Part shown: piece after piece, positions 27,372 through 35,655 of the stretch
Layout of the letters: every line of letters begins with the position of its first letter
How positions within the stretch are numbered: the first letter of the stretch is position 1
Origin: Shimia marina
Lineage (GTDB): Bacteria; Pseudomonadota; Alphaproteobacteria; Rhodobacterales; Rhodobacteraceae
Reading direction: 5' to 3'
Assembly: GCF_001458175.1 (NCBI RefSeq)
Contig: NZ_CYPW01000032.1
Coordinates: 88,826-152,825 of the forward strand
Length of the DNA: 64,000 nt
The notes under the pieces: generated by a model
Seen by the model: only the letters and a program-made list of their open reading frames with translations
Told to the model about the DNA's origin: nothing
Database searches by the model: none
Program-made: the position numbers and the translations under genes

Positions 27372-27725
27372 ATGTCCACGTATTTTTCTGCCGAAGTGCA
27401 GGCCGGCATCGATGCCGCACGCAAGAAAGCTCAGAAACAACGCCATCGCCTGCGGGTGGAGGCTGATGGACAGAGTGTGCGTGTGCTGCGCTTTCTGGAG
27501 GATGGCTTCACGCTGGATGCACAAACCGCGCCGCAGCTGCGCGGCTTGGTGAACCTCTATGATGGCAGCAAACATCTTTATCAGTGTCTGGTCATCGCGA
27601 CCGATGAGGAAGATGGCGAAATGCACTATGAGTTCAAGCGGTTCACCCCCGCGTCAGATCAGGCGCCGGTGGATTTTTATCGCGGTGAAACTGTCCCGGC
27701 CGGATTGCTGGACCGTCCCAACTGA
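27372..27725 (+). CDS. Conserved small hypothetical protein, possibly PilZ-like
   Basis: 117 residues from the ATG at 27372, with GGAGA five bases upstream. An arginine-rich N-terminus ('KKAQKQRHRLRVEADGQSVR') precedes beta-strand patterns 'VLRFLEDGFTLD', 'LRGLVNLYDGSKHLYQCLVI' and 'MHYEFKRF'. The order R...R then a D/E-x-x-G-F/L turn loosely recalls PilZ domains (RxxxR...D/NxSxxG), but the second motif is degenerate, so c-di-GMP binding is only a guess. Weak TTGACC at 27320-27325 could be its -35. Confidence 0.55.
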   Translation: MSTYFSAEVQAGIDAARKKAQKQRHRLRVEADGQSVRVLRFLEDGFTLDAQTAPQLRGLVNLYDGSKHLYQCLVIATDEEDGEMHYEFKRFTPASDQAPVDFYRGETVPAGLLDRPN

Positions 27726-27802
27726 TCTCGACACTAGGATGTGGCGCTTTGCAGAGGTCTTGCGCCTCAGGCTCAGCGCAGCTGAGCTACGCCCAACGGG
27801 GC

Positions 27803-27846
27803 GGGCCCATCTTGGATGGGCCCAAAGCGGCGGGAGCGCCGCCGCT
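27803..27846. repeat. Two tandem GC-rich hairpins in a convergent intergenic gap
   Basis: First hairpin: nine-base arms 27803-27811 and 27815-27823 with a three-base loop. Second: seven-base arms 27826-27832 and 27840-27846. They lie between two convergent stops without T-runs. They may act as a bidirectional transcription barrier or 3'-end stabiliser. Confidence 0.5.
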
Positions 27847-27878
27847 CTGATAGGTCCAAACGTTTGGGGCTAGAACGC

Positions 27879-29051
27879 TTACTGCAGATCGGCGAAGGCC
27901 GCGCGCAGGCGCTGAGCCGCTTCTTCCACCCTTGCCCGTGGCGTGGCAATGTTGAACCGGAGATAGCTCTCGCCGCCTTTGCCAAAAGTGGTGCCGTGGT
28001 TGACGCAGATGCGAGCGTCTTTCTCCACCCGGCGGGTGAATTCTGCGCGCTCCATGCCGGTGCCGCCGAAATCCACCCAGCTCAGATAGGTCGCTTCCAG
28101 TGGCATGGAGGCCACGCCGGGGATGTCGGCAATCGCCGCATCCAGTATCTTGCGGTTGGTGTCGAGATAGCTGATCAGCCCATCCACCCAGGCCGCACCC
28201 TCCGGCGAATAGGCTGCCTCCGCCATGAACAGGCCAAAGCTGTTGGGAGAAATGCCAAGCGCAGCCATGCGCGCGGCAAATTTTGACCGCAACGCCGGGT
28301 CTGGAATGATCACATTGCCTGAATGGCTGCCTGCAATGTTGAAGGTCTTTGTGGTGGCCGTCATCATCACCAGACGGTCCAGAATACTCGGATCCACATT
28401 GGTCATCGGGATATGTGTGTTGCCCGCATAGACCAGATCATGGTGGATCTCGTCTGACACCAGAATCAGGTCATGGCGTTTGCAGAAATCCGCCACGCCC
28501 TGAAGCTCTTCGCGGGTCCAGACGCGCCCCCCCGGATTGTGCGGGGAGCAGAGGATGAACATGGTCTCATGCCCTTTCATCTGCGCATCCCAAGCGTCAA
28601 AATCCATCTCATAGCGCCCATTGGTCAAGGCCAGAGGGCATTCGATCACCTCACGGCCCGCCGCCTCAATCACGCGGGCAAAGGCGTGATAGACCGGCGT
28701 GGTCAGGACCACGCCCTCGCCGGGTTTTGTGAAACTGTCCACGCAAAGCCCGGTGCCGTTGACCAGACCATGGGTGGTGAAAATCGACGCGGGATCCACC
28801 TCCCAGTTGTGGCGGGTTTTCATCCACCAGCAGATCGCCGCGCGATAGGCGCTCTCATCGCCATAATAGCCATAGACCCCCTGCGCCTGCATTTTGCCAA
28901 TGGAATCGCTCACACATTGGGGAGGGCGGAAATCCATATCCGCCACCCACATCGCGATTCCGTCATCGGCAGGCACGCCATAAAGCTGCTCCATCATGTC
29001 CCATTTCACGGAATGGGTGCCAAAACGGTCGATGATTTCATCAAAATTCAT
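27879..29051 (-). CDS. PatB/MalY-type C-S lyase (PLP aminotransferase family)
   Basis: 390 residues. Fold-type I PLP enzyme of the cystathionine beta-lyase PatB/MalY branch. 'MWVADMDFRPPQCVSDSI' near 34-51 is diagnostic of this branch, followed by 'YGYYGDESAYRAAICWWMK', 'CSPHNPGGRVWT' (about 168-179), Asp200 in 'LVSDEIHHDLVY', and the PLP lysine Lys235 in 'TATTKTFNIAGSHSG'. Likely cleaves cystathionine or related cysteine conjugates to a thiol, pyruvate and ammonia. Stands alone, divergent from the deformylase cluster. Confidence 0.9.
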   Translation of the reverse strand: MNFDEIIDRFGTHSVKWDMMEQLYGVPADDGIAMWVADMDFRPPQCVSDSIGKMQAQGVYGYYGDESAYRAAICWWMKTRHNWEVDPASIFTTHGLVNGTGLCVDSFTKPGEGVVLTTPVYHAFARVIEAAGREVIECPLALTNGRYEMDFDAWDAQMKGHETMFILCSPHNPGGRVWTREELQGVADFCKRHDLILVSDEIHHDLVYAGNTHIPMTNVDPSILDRLVMMTATTKTFNIAGSHSGNVIIPDPALRSKFAARMAALGISPNSFGLFMAEAAYSPEGAAWVDGLISYLDTNRKILDAAIADIPGVASMPLEATYLSWVDFGGTGMERAEFTRRVEKDARICVNHGTTFGKGGESYLRFNIATPRARVEEAAQRLRAAFADLQ

Positions 29052-29164
29052 GGGGGGCGTCCTTTGTTAACATCGCAAGCCACGCTAGCGATTTGCGTCC
29101 CATGTGCAACCCTGCCCATGGCCTGTTGCGCAAGCCCGTTGCGTGTAAGGCCCGACTGCCCTAG

Positions 29165-29686
29165 ATGAAGGCCATGATCAAACCAATTCTCATCCACCCC
29201 GACCCGCGTCTGAAGAAAATCTGCGCCTCCGTGCCTGATCTCAATGATGATCTGCGCAGGCTGGCCGACGACATGCTTGAAACCATGTATGACGCGCCGG
29301 GCATCGGTCTGGCGGCACCTCAGGTGGGTGTGCTGGAGCGGTTGATCGTGATGGATTGCGTCAAAGAGGGTACGCCAGAGCCCATGGTGATGTTCAACCC
29401 CGAAGTGCTGTCCAGCTCCGAGGATCTCAACGTCTATGAAGAAGGCTGCCTCTCCATTCCTGAGCAGTTTGCCGAGGTCACCCGCCCGGCAGAGGTGCGC
29501 GTGGGCTGGATTGATCAGGATGGCAACCCGCAGGAGCGCGATTTTGATGGGCTCTGGGCGACCTGCGTGCAGCATGAAATTGACCATCTCAATGGCAAAC
29601 TCTTCATCGACTATCTTGGCCCGATGAAGCGCCAGATGATCACCCGCAAGAGCCAGAAAATGAAGCGTGAGCTGGCGCGCGGATGA
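29165..29686 (+). CDS. def: Peptide deformylase 1
   Basis: 173 residues (or 170 if the in-frame ATG at 29174 is used, which gives 'MIKPILIHPDPRLK', the usual N-terminus). Removes the formyl group from new proteins. All three PDF motifs are intact: 'GIGLAAPQVG' (47-56), 'EGCLSIP' with metal ligand Cys95, and 'QHEIDHLNG' with His137, Glu138 and His141. This is the canonical member of the three in tandem. Its stop overlaps the next start by four bases. Confidence 0.97.
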   Translation: MKAMIKPILIHPDPRLKKICASVPDLNDDLRRLADDMLETMYDAPGIGLAAPQVGVLERLIVMDCVKEGTPEPMVMFNPEVLSSSEDLNVYEEGCLSIPEQFAEVTRPAEVRVGWIDQDGNPQERDFDGLWATCVQHEIDHLNGKLFIDYLGPMKRQMITRKSQKMKRELARG

Positions 29687-30174
29687 GTGTTCTTCCGCTG
29701 GTCTTCTATCCAGATGCGCGCCTGTCTGAGGTTTGCGCGCCTGTGAACGACGAAGACCTGCGCCGCCTGATTGCCGATATGTTTGACACCATGTATGCCG
29801 CCCCGGGCCGTGGCCTCGCCGGGCCGCAAGTCGGGGTCATGAAACGGCTCTTTGTGATGGATTGCACATGGAAAGAGGGCACGCGCACCCCCATGGCTTT
29901 TCTCAATCCTGAAATCATCACGCAGAGCGAGACCGTGGAGAGCCTTGAGGAAGGCTGCCTCTCGATCCCCAACCTGATGGTGCCGGTTATTCGCCCCACA
30001 GGGATCACAGTGCGGTGGACAGATGAGCTTGGCCGCGCGCATGAGCGTGATTTTGACAGCTTTGAAGCCCGCTGCATTCAACATGAAATGGACCATCTCG
30101 CCGGTCGCGTGACGCTGGATCACCTATCCGAAACCGCCCGCACCGAGATTTTGCAAGGATATACCAGCCCATGA
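29683..30174 (+). CDS. Peptide deformylase 2
   Basis: 163 residues. Motif 1 is slightly altered ('GRGLAGPQVG'), but motif 2 'EGCLSIP' (Cys92) and motif 3 'QHEMDHLAG' (His134, Glu135, His138) keep the metal ligands and the catalytic glutamate, so it should be active. Coupled by ATGA overlaps to both neighbours. The second copy may differ in substrate range or act as an alternative enzyme. Confidence 0.92.
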   Translation: MSVLPLVFYPDARLSEVCAPVNDEDLRRLIADMFDTMYAAPGRGLAGPQVGVMKRLFVMDCTWKEGTRTPMAFLNPEIITQSETVESLEEGCLSIPNLMVPVIRPTGITVRWTDELGRAHERDFDSFEARCIQHEMDHLAGRVTLDHLSETARTEILQGYTSP

Positions 30175-30665
30175 CCGTTCGCCCCTGCCTGCCATGGCCA
30201 GACAAACGCCTGCGCACTGTTTCCGACCCTGTGGCAGAGATCACCGATGAGGTCCGCCAAGTCTGGGATGATCTGATCGACACCATGTATGCCATGCCCG
30301 GTGTGGGCATGGGGGCAAACCAGATCGGTGTGCTCAAGCGCCTGATCGTGGTGGATGCCACCGAAGAGGGCAATCAGGCCATCCGCATGGCCAACCCCGA
30401 AATTCTGCATGCCTCCGTGCAGCCGCGTGAGCATGAAGAGGCCAGCCCGAACCTCGTGGGAGTGTCCGCCAAAATCTCCCGCCCGCGCGCCGTGACCGTG
30501 CGCTATATGGATGAGCATGGCGCGACCATGGAAAAGGATTTTGTCGGTCTCTGGGCCACTTCCGTGCAGCACCAGATCGACCACATCAACGGCAAGATGT
30601 ACTTTGACCACCTCAGCAAGACCAAACGGTCCATGCTGATCAAAAAGGCGCAGAAACAGCGCTAA
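30171..30665 (+). CDS. Peptide deformylase-like protein 3, catalytic residues lost
   Basis: 164 residues, aligning without gaps to deformylase 2 around the active site. Motif 1 is 'GVGMGANQIG' with Gln51 kept. Motif 2 has become 'EEASPNLVG': the metal-ligand cysteine is Ser92. Motif 3 is 'QHQIDHING': both histidines (134, 138) remain but the catalytic glutamate is Gln135. Deformylase activity is therefore unlikely. It could bind nascent chains, ribosomes or metal, or regulate its neighbours. The frame is intact and coupled to deformylase 2, so it appears maintained rather than decaying. Confidence 0.9.
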   Translation: MTVRPCLPWPDKRLRTVSDPVAEITDEVRQVWDDLIDTMYAMPGVGMGANQIGVLKRLIVVDATEEGNQAIRMANPEILHASVQPREHEEASPNLVGVSAKISRPRAVTVRYMDEHGATMEKDFVGLWATSVQHQIDHINGKMYFDHLSKTKRSMLIKKAQKQR

Positions 30666-30702
30666 ACTGGGACACAATGGCGAAGCCTGCCTGGGCTGGC
30701 AC

Positions 30703-30737
30703 GACTGCGCCTGCCAATGGGGCAGGCAGGCGCAGTC
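30703..30737. repeat. Perfect 13-bp inverted repeat upstream of fmt
   Basis: Arms at 30703-30715 and 30725-30737 are fully complementary, with a nine-base loop. The hairpin ends 32 bases before the fmt start. No T-run follows. It could be an intercistronic stabiliser or affect fmt translation. Confidence 0.6.
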
Positions 30738-30769
30738 CGGCGGTGCCGGGCAAGAGGGAGTAAGACAAG

Positions 30770-31678
30770 ATGCGCATTCTTTTCATGGGCACCCCGGAGT
30801 TTTCCGTTTCCGTTCTCGACGCTCTGGTAGAGGCAGGCCATGAAATTGCCGCCGTGTTCTGCCAACCCCCACGCCCCGCAGGCCGTGGCAAGAAAGACCG
30901 TCCAACCCCGGTGCACGCCCGTGCACTAGAACTGGGTCTTGAAGTGCATCACCCCACCAGCCTGCGCAGCGATGAGGTGCAGCAAACCATCCGCGACCTC
31001 AAAGCAGATGTGGGGGTTGTTGTGGCCTATGGGCTGCTTCTGCCGCAAGCGGTGCTTGATGCGCCGACACAGGGCTGTCTTAACATCCACGCGAGCCTGC
31101 TGCCGCGCTGGCGTGGGGCTGCGCCGATCCATCGCGCCATCATGGCCGGGGATGCAGAGACTGGCGTCTGCATCATGCAGATGGATGCGGGGCTCGATAC
31201 GGGCCCTGTGCGCCTGCGCCGCGAAATCGCCATCGGTGCGGAAGAAACCACCGCGCAGCTGCATGACCGGCTTGCGGTCTTGGGGGCGACAGCCATTGTC
31301 GACACATTGGCCGCGCTGGTGGATTTGCCCGCAAAACCACAGCCTGACGACGGCGTGACCTATGCTGAAAAGATCGACAAATCAGAGGCCCGCATCGATT
31401 GGACCGCGCCCGCTGCCGAGGTGGATCGCAAAATCCGCGGTCTGTCGCCGTTTCCCGGCGCATGGACTGAAATTGACGGACAGCGGGTGAAACTCCTCGC
31501 TTCTCGCATTGCCGAAGGGCAGGGGCAGGCTGGCACCTTGCTTGATGAGACGTCAATCACCGTCGCCTGTGGTGAAGGGGCCGTGCAGCTTCTGCGCTTG
31601 CAACGTGCGGGCAAAGGCGCGCAGGATGCGGATATCTTTCTGCGGGGCTTCCCGCTCACCAAAGGTCAGCAATTCTAA
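30770..31678 (+). CDS. fmt: Methionyl-tRNA formyltransferase
   Basis: 302 residues. Formylates Met-tRNAfMet using 10-formyltetrahydrofolate. N-terminal '[19 protein letters not shown]' and the catalytic-site region '[24 protein letters not shown]' with its conserved Asn-His are present; 'DAGLDTGPV' and a C-terminal OB-like domain follow from about 205. Directly after the deformylase cluster, the standard def-fmt pairing of opposite reactions. Confidence 0.97.
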   Translation: MRILFMGTPEFSVSVLDALVEAGHEIAAVFCQPPRPAGRGKKDRPTPVHARALELGLEVHHPTSLRSDEVQQTIRDLKADVGVVVAYGLLLPQAVLDAPTQGCLNIHASLLPRWRGAAPIHRAIMAGDAETGVCIMQMDAGLDTGPVRLRREIAIGAEETTAQLHDRLAVLGATAIVDTLAALVDLPAKPQPDDGVTYAEKIDKSEARIDWTAPAAEVDRKIRGLSPFPGAWTEIDGQRVKLLASRIAEGQGQAGTLLDETSITVACGEGAVQLLRLQRAGKGAQDADIFLRGFPLTKGQQF

Positions 31679-31687
31679 GGGCGCGCG

Positions 31688-31924
31688 ATGTTCTTTGCCT
31701 TTTTTGGAACCATGATTATCGCCGGGATCATCGGCTACGCCTCAGAGCGCAGCGGATTCACGCACAATGGCTTTATCCCGTCGATCATCATCTGTGTCGG
31801 CGGCGCATTCCTGTTTTTCATGGTCAGCCGCATGTTCCACATCGGCTTTGGCAGCCCCGGCATGAACGCCATCGTCGCCTCCATCGGCGCGCTGATCATC
31901 GTGCCGACGCATTACCGCAAATAG
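31688..31924 (+). CDS. Small membrane protein, GlsB/YeaQ (transglycosylase-associated)-like
   Basis: 78 residues with three hydrophobic segments. The patterns 'AGIIGYASERSGFTHNGFIP', 'GGAFLFFMVSRMFHIGFGSP' and 'GALIIVPTHY' fit the YeaQ/YmgE/GlsB group of small membrane proteins of unknown role. Starts nine bases after fmt, so probably co-transcribed. Confidence 0.7.
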   Translation: MFFAFFGTMIIAGIIGYASERSGFTHNGFIPSIIICVGGAFLFFMVSRMFHIGFGSPGMNAIVASIGALIIVPTHYRK

Positions 31925-31945
31925 CGCTGTCTGCCTTTTAACGGC

Positions 31946-32398
31946 TTACTTTTTGAACGGGGCCATGCCTTCGCGCGCCAGCTCATCGGCGCGCTCGTTC
32001 TCCGGGTGTCCGGCGTGGCCTTTGACCCATTCCCATGTCACCGTGTGGCGCGCCTGCGCTGCATCCAGCCGTTGCCACAGCTCGACGTTTTTCACAGGCT
32101 TTTTGGCTGAGGTTTTCCAGCCGTTTTTCTTCCAGCCAAAAATCCAGCCGGTTACACCGTTTTTGACATAGGTGCTATCGGTCACAACGGTGATGGTGCT
32201 GGCCCGTTCCAGCGTCTCAAGCGCCATGATCGCGGCCATCAGTTCCATCTTGTTGTTGGTGGTTTCCGGTGCGCCGCCAGACAGATCCCGTGATTTGATC
32301 ACGGTGTCGCCATCCTTGGCCTGCAGCAACACACCCCAGCCCCCCGGACCCGGGTTTCCAGAACATGCGCCATCGGTATATGCAATCAAATCAGCCAT
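31946..32398 (-). CDS. rnhA: Ribonuclease HI
   Basis: 150 residues. Degrades RNA in RNA-DNA hybrids. Catalytic residues are visible: Asp in '[16 protein letters not shown]', Glu in '[15 protein letters not shown]', Asp in '[16 protein letters not shown]', and the final Asp region '[14 protein letters not shown]'. The start overlaps the end of the methyltransferase gene by eight bases. Confidence 0.97.
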   Translation of the reverse strand: MADLIAYTDGACSGNPGPGGWGVLLQAKDGDTVIKSRDLSGGAPETTNNKMELMAAIMALETLERASTITVVTDSTYVKNGVTGWIFGWKKNGWKTSAKKPVKNVELWQRLDAAQARHTVTWEWVKGHAGHPENERADELAREGMAPFKK

Positions 32399-32996
32399 GG
32401 GCGGTCAGTATGACAAATGTGTCGTCACTGCCAGCCAATCCTTTGCCGTTGCCGCGCCTTTTTCGGATGACGGTAAAGCCCGCGGCTTCCAGCAGGTCGA
32501 TCAATTCGGCCTCTCCATAATAGCTGTAAAACCGGCCCAGACCATCCCGCGCCTCCGCCGCACCAAGCTTCATGCCGATGTGAAACGCGCCGCCGGGTCT
32601 GAGTGCGCGATGTATCCGCGCCAGATGGGTGGGGAAATCCGCGCGTGGCGCGTGCAGCAGACTGAAATTGGCCCAGATCCCATCATATCTGGCCTCTGCT
32701 GTCAGATCCTCAAACACTCCCACTGTCACGTTGAGATCAAACCGCTTTTTGGCCAGCGCCGCCATTTCCAGGGAGGCATCCATAGCTTCGACCTGATAGC
32801 CTGCTTCCCGAATTTTGGCGGCCCATTGCCCGGGGCCACAGCCCAGATCCAGCACCAGTCCATTGTCAGGCAAAAGCTCAAACAGCGCTTTCAGATCGCT
32901 GAACTGATCAATGTCGCCCTCTGCCACTTTCCCAAAGCGTGCGGCATAATCCTCGGCGGCCTTGGCATAGACCTCCAGTGTCTCTTTATCGCTCAT
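32391..32996 (-). CDS. Class I SAM-dependent methyltransferase
   Basis: 201 residues. Motif I is '[16 protein letters not shown]' near 56-71, with the acidic residue closing strand 2 in '[10 protein letters not shown]' and '[14 protein letters not shown]' as motif post-II. The fold is the Methyltransf_11/25 type; the acceptor is unknown. Sits between rnhA (8-base overlap) and the LysE gene (4-base overlap), so the three are one transcription unit. Confidence 0.88.
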   Translation of the reverse strand: MSDKETLEVYAKAAEDYAARFGKVAEGDIDQFSDLKALFELLPDNGLVLDLGCGPGQWAAKIREAGYQVEAMDASLEMAALAKKRFDLNVTVGVFEDLTAEARYDGIWANFSLLHAPRADFPTHLARIHRALRPGGAFHIGMKLGAAEARDGLGRFYSYYGEAELIDLLEAAGFTVIRKRRGNGKGLAGSDDTFVILTAHG

Positions 32997-33607
32997 ACCC
33001 GCTCCATCGCCAGCCGCCCCGCCAGCGCCACAAAAATCGCCGCAAAACTGCGGTTCAGCCAGGTCATCACGCGCTCACTGCTCAAAAGCACATCCCGCGC
33101 TTTGGCGGCAAACAGCCCATAGAGCACAAAAACGCCAAAGGTCATCACCATGAACACCCCGCCGAGCAGGGCCATCTCGGCGGTGGCACTTTCTGGTACA
33201 CCGCTCAAAAACGGGGGCAGCAGTGCGAGGAAAAATACCGAGAGTTTCGGATTGAGGATGTTGATGAGCGCCCCGCGCCGCGCGATCACGGTGCCCTTTT
33301 GCACCTTGCGTTCGGCACGCAGGCTTAAGGCACCGTCACTGCGCAGGGCCTGCCATGCCAAATAAAGGAGGTAGCTCACCCCTGCAAACTTCACGACATT
33401 GAAGAGCACAGCAGAGGTGTGCAGCACCGCCGCCAGACCCAATGTCGCGGCCAGCAGGTGAGGTAAAATTCCAAAGCTGCATCCCAGCGCCGCCCAAAGC
33501 GCAGCGCGTGGCCCTTGGCCTAACCCCATTGCCAAAGTGTAAATCACCCCTGTGCCGGGCGCGATGATCACAACAAAAGCGGTGAGTAGAAAATGAATTG
33601 ATATCAT
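32993..33607 (-). CDS. LysE/RhtB family exporter
   Basis: 204 residues with about six membrane helices. 'FVVIIAPGTGVIYTLAMGLG' at the N-terminus, 'GASYLLYL'-like 'GVSYLLYLAWQAL', and 'GALINILNPKLSVFFLALLPPF' are standard LysE/RhtB motifs. Exports amino acids or derivatives (lysine, homoserine, threonine in known members); the substrate here is not known. Overlaps the methyltransferase start by four bases. Confidence 0.92.
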   Translation of the reverse strand: MISIHFLLTAFVVIIAPGTGVIYTLAMGLGQGPRAALWAALGCSFGILPHLLAATLGLAAVLHTSAVLFNVVKFAGVSYLLYLAWQALRSDGALSLRAERKVQKGTVIARRGALINILNPKLSVFFLALLPPFLSGVPESATAEMALLGGVFMVMTFGVFVLYGLFAAKARDVLLSSERVMTWLNRSFAAIFVALAGRLAMERV

Positions 33608-33631
33608 TTGTTTAACCCATAGTTTTGTGGC

Positions 33632-34096
33632 TCACATCACCACCCCGATACCCAGACATAAGATCACAACGCTGGTCAGAAACACGCGCAGCTGCATCCA
33701 CCAGGGGGGTGTGAGGCCCCATTTGAAGAAACAGTAGTCCAGCAATAGCAGGCCAATGAAGCCAGAAATCAGATTGCTGGCCGCGCCTGTGGGGCCGCCG
33801 CCCGTCATGAAGAAGGCCCAGAGCGCAGGAATTACAGAGAGCGCATAGCACAGGGTCGCCTGCCTGCCGTCCGCCTTGGTGGCAAACCCCCAGAGCACGC
33901 CAGACATAAAGCTCAAGATAACCGAGCCATAAAACAGCTGAATATAGGGCCCGACAAACCTTGGTCCCAAAACTTCGGTGCCCCAAAGCGCAAGTGTGTC
34001 GTTCAGGTAGGTCAGTGCGCCCCAGACAAAGGGAATGAGCCCAGCTGCGCCCAATATGAGGGCGGCGGTAGGAATGGTGATCTTCTGATGCGTCAT
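33632..34096 (-). CDS. DUF3429 family membrane protein
   Basis: 154 residues, five hydrophobic helices. 'LILGAAGLIPFVWGAL', 'YGSVILSFMSGVLWGFA' and 'SVIPALWAFF' follow the DUF3429 pattern. Function unknown. First gene of the minus-strand run toward rnhA, 24 bases before the LysE gene. Confidence 0.88.
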   Translation of the reverse strand: MTHQKITIPTAALILGAAGLIPFVWGALTYLNDTLALWGTEVLGPRFVGPYIQLFYGSVILSFMSGVLWGFATKADGRQATLCYALSVIPALWAFFMTGGGPTGAASNLISGFIGLLLLDYCFFKWGLTPPWWMQLRVFLTSVVILCLGIGVVM

Positions 34097-34170
34097 GGCC
34101 GCTGTCTCCTGGGTCTGTTCTGTCGCTTTTCCTACCCGGGGACTTCATTTGACTTAAAAATCCTGGGGGA

Positions 34171-34200
34171 GTCGCACCTGTGCGACGGGGGCTGGCCCCC
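34171..34200. repeat. Two adjacent GC hairpins between divergent genes
   Basis: First: GTCGCA/TGCGAC (34171-34176, 34181-34186) with a four-base loop. Second: five G (34187-34191) against five C (34196-34200). They lie in the leader side of the cytochrome gene and may affect its transcript. Confidence 0.45.
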
Positions 34201-34300
34201 GCCTTTGCGCCCTCAGGGGTAGAGGTTTCACATCGCTGCGTCCAGTGCTTGACCTTCCAGCAGGGGAGGCTGCTAGCGAGTGGAAAACAGGATGGAAATC

Positions 34301-34786
34301 ATGATGAAACACTTGCATGCCTCCGTGCTCAAGCGCACGGGAATGATCCTTGGCCTTGTCTTGATGGGCGGCGCTGTCTGGCAGTTTGGTCTGCGTCCTT
34401 CCAATGCAGAAGCGGCGCAAGTTGTGCTGCCCTATGACAAGGCGGAAAATGTGGCCCGTGGCGCAGAACTTTATGCGGAGAATTGCGCGGTCTGTCACGG
34501 GGCAAAGCTTGAAGGTGCACCCAATTGGCGCCAGCGTGACGCTGATGGCCTGCTGCCTGCGCCGCCGCATGACGCCAGCGGCCATACCTGGCATCATCCC
34601 GACGCCATATTGTTTGCCATCACAAAATTTGGCACCGAACAGGTGGTAGGGCAGGGGTATCAAAGCAATATGCCCGGATTTGGTGATGGCCTCAGTGATC
34701 AGGATATTCTTGATGTTCTGGGATATATCAAAAGCACGTGGCCCAGTCGTGTCATCGACACGCACAATCAGATCAACGGCTCCTGA
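34301..34786 (+). CDS. Class I c-type cytochrome (single haem, membrane-anchored or secreted)
   Basis: 161 residues from the ATG at 34301; two further ATGs (34292, 34304) and a GTG (34280) are in frame, and AGGA at 34289-34292 favours 34301. A hydrophobic N-terminal helix (about 14-30) is followed by the haem site Cys62-Ala-Val-Cys65-His66 and the sixth ligand candidate Met124 in 'QSNMPGFGDGLSDQDILDVL'. The rather bulky loop 70-110 contains 'WRQRDADGLLPAPPHDASGH', a feature of a widespread periplasmic cytochrome group of unknown partner. Electron carrier in the periplasm. Confidence 0.9.
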   Translation: MMKHLHASVLKRTGMILGLVLMGGAVWQFGLRPSNAEAAQVVLPYDKAENVARGAELYAENCAVCHGAKLEGAPNWRQRDADGLLPAPPHDASGHTWHHPDAILFAITKFGTEQVVGQGYQSNMPGFGDGLSDQDILDVLGYIKSTWPSRVIDTHNQINGS

Positions 34787-34865
34787 AAACCGCTCGTTTC
34801 TTGCTGCGCGCGCTGCAGTGCGGGACGCCGCCCAATCAGTTGCGCGAATGCTGGCGTAAACAAAC

Positions 34866-34896
34866 AAAAAGCCGGGGTGCTTGTGCATCCCGGCTT
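34866..34896 (-). terminator. Rho-independent terminator of the NYN-domain gene
   Basis: Eleven-base arms (34870-34880 and 34885-34895, one G-U pair) with a T-run on the minus strand, 31 bases past the stop. Confidence 0.85.
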
Positions 34897-34926
34897 CTGC
34901 CACTCAATGATGATCCATCCCCAGGA

Positions 34927-35502
34927 TCAGTCGTCTGCCAGTTCCGCTTCGCGGCTGTGTTCAGGCATTGGATCGCGCGGCGGGCGGCCGATCACTTCAC
35001 GCAGCCCGTCTAGCTCGATGAAGTTGTCCGCCTGACGGCGCAGTTCGTCGCTGATCATCGGGGGCTGGCTGCGGATCGTGGAGACCACGGAGACACGCAC
35101 GCCCTGACGTTGCAGGCTTTCCACCAGCGGTCTGAAATCTCCATCCCCAGAGAACAGAACGATGTGGTCCACATGTGGCGCCAGTTCCATTGCATTCACA
35201 GCCAGCTCAATGTCCATGTTCCCCTTGACCTTACGGCGCCCCTGAGCATCGGTGTACTCTTTCGCCGCTTTGGTCACCATGGTGAAGCCGTTGTAATGCA
35301 ACCAATCGACCAGTGGTCGGATTGGCGAATATTCGTCATTTTCCAGTAGCGCTGTGTAGTAGAATGCTCTCAGCAGCTTGCCGCGACGCATGAATTCCTG
35401 CCGCAGAAGCTTGTAGTCGATATCGAATCCGAGCGACTTTGCGGCCGCGTATAGATTCGAACCGTCTATGAACAGCGCAAGCCGTTCGTCTTTGTAAAAC
35501 AT
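34927..35502 (-). CDS. NYN-domain protein (LabA/DUF88 family)
   Basis: 191 residues from the ATG at 35502 (AAAGGA eight bases upstream); a 46-residue upstream extension in the same frame is not conserved. The NYN/PIN-like ribonuclease fold shows its acidic residues: 'LALFIDGSNLYAAAKSLG', 'VKGNMDIELAVNAM' and 'IVLFSGDGDFRPLVESLQRQ'. Members are suspected RNases; LabA of cyanobacteria acts in clock output, which is not implied here. The final 30 residues are charged and likely disordered. Divergent from folK. Confidence 0.9.
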   Translation of the reverse strand: MFYKDERLALFIDGSNLYAAAKSLGFDIDYKLLRQEFMRRGKLLRAFYYTALLENDEYSPIRPLVDWLHYNGFTMVTKAAKEYTDAQGRRKVKGNMDIELAVNAMELAPHVDHIVLFSGDGDFRPLVESLQRQGVRVSVVSTIRSQPPMISDELRRQADNFIELDGLREVIGRPPRDPMPEHSREAELADD

Positions 35503-35655
35503 CAAAATGTCCTTTCTAAGCCTGCCCCGTCTGGAATGTCCCGTGAGTGTAATTTGAGTGGACGAAGCAGTGTCGCTAAAATAATCATATTTTTCGCGCT
35601 CGCAAGCGCTGCGAAGAATTCTTGCAGTAACGCACCTCATTTCACGGAGAAGAAA

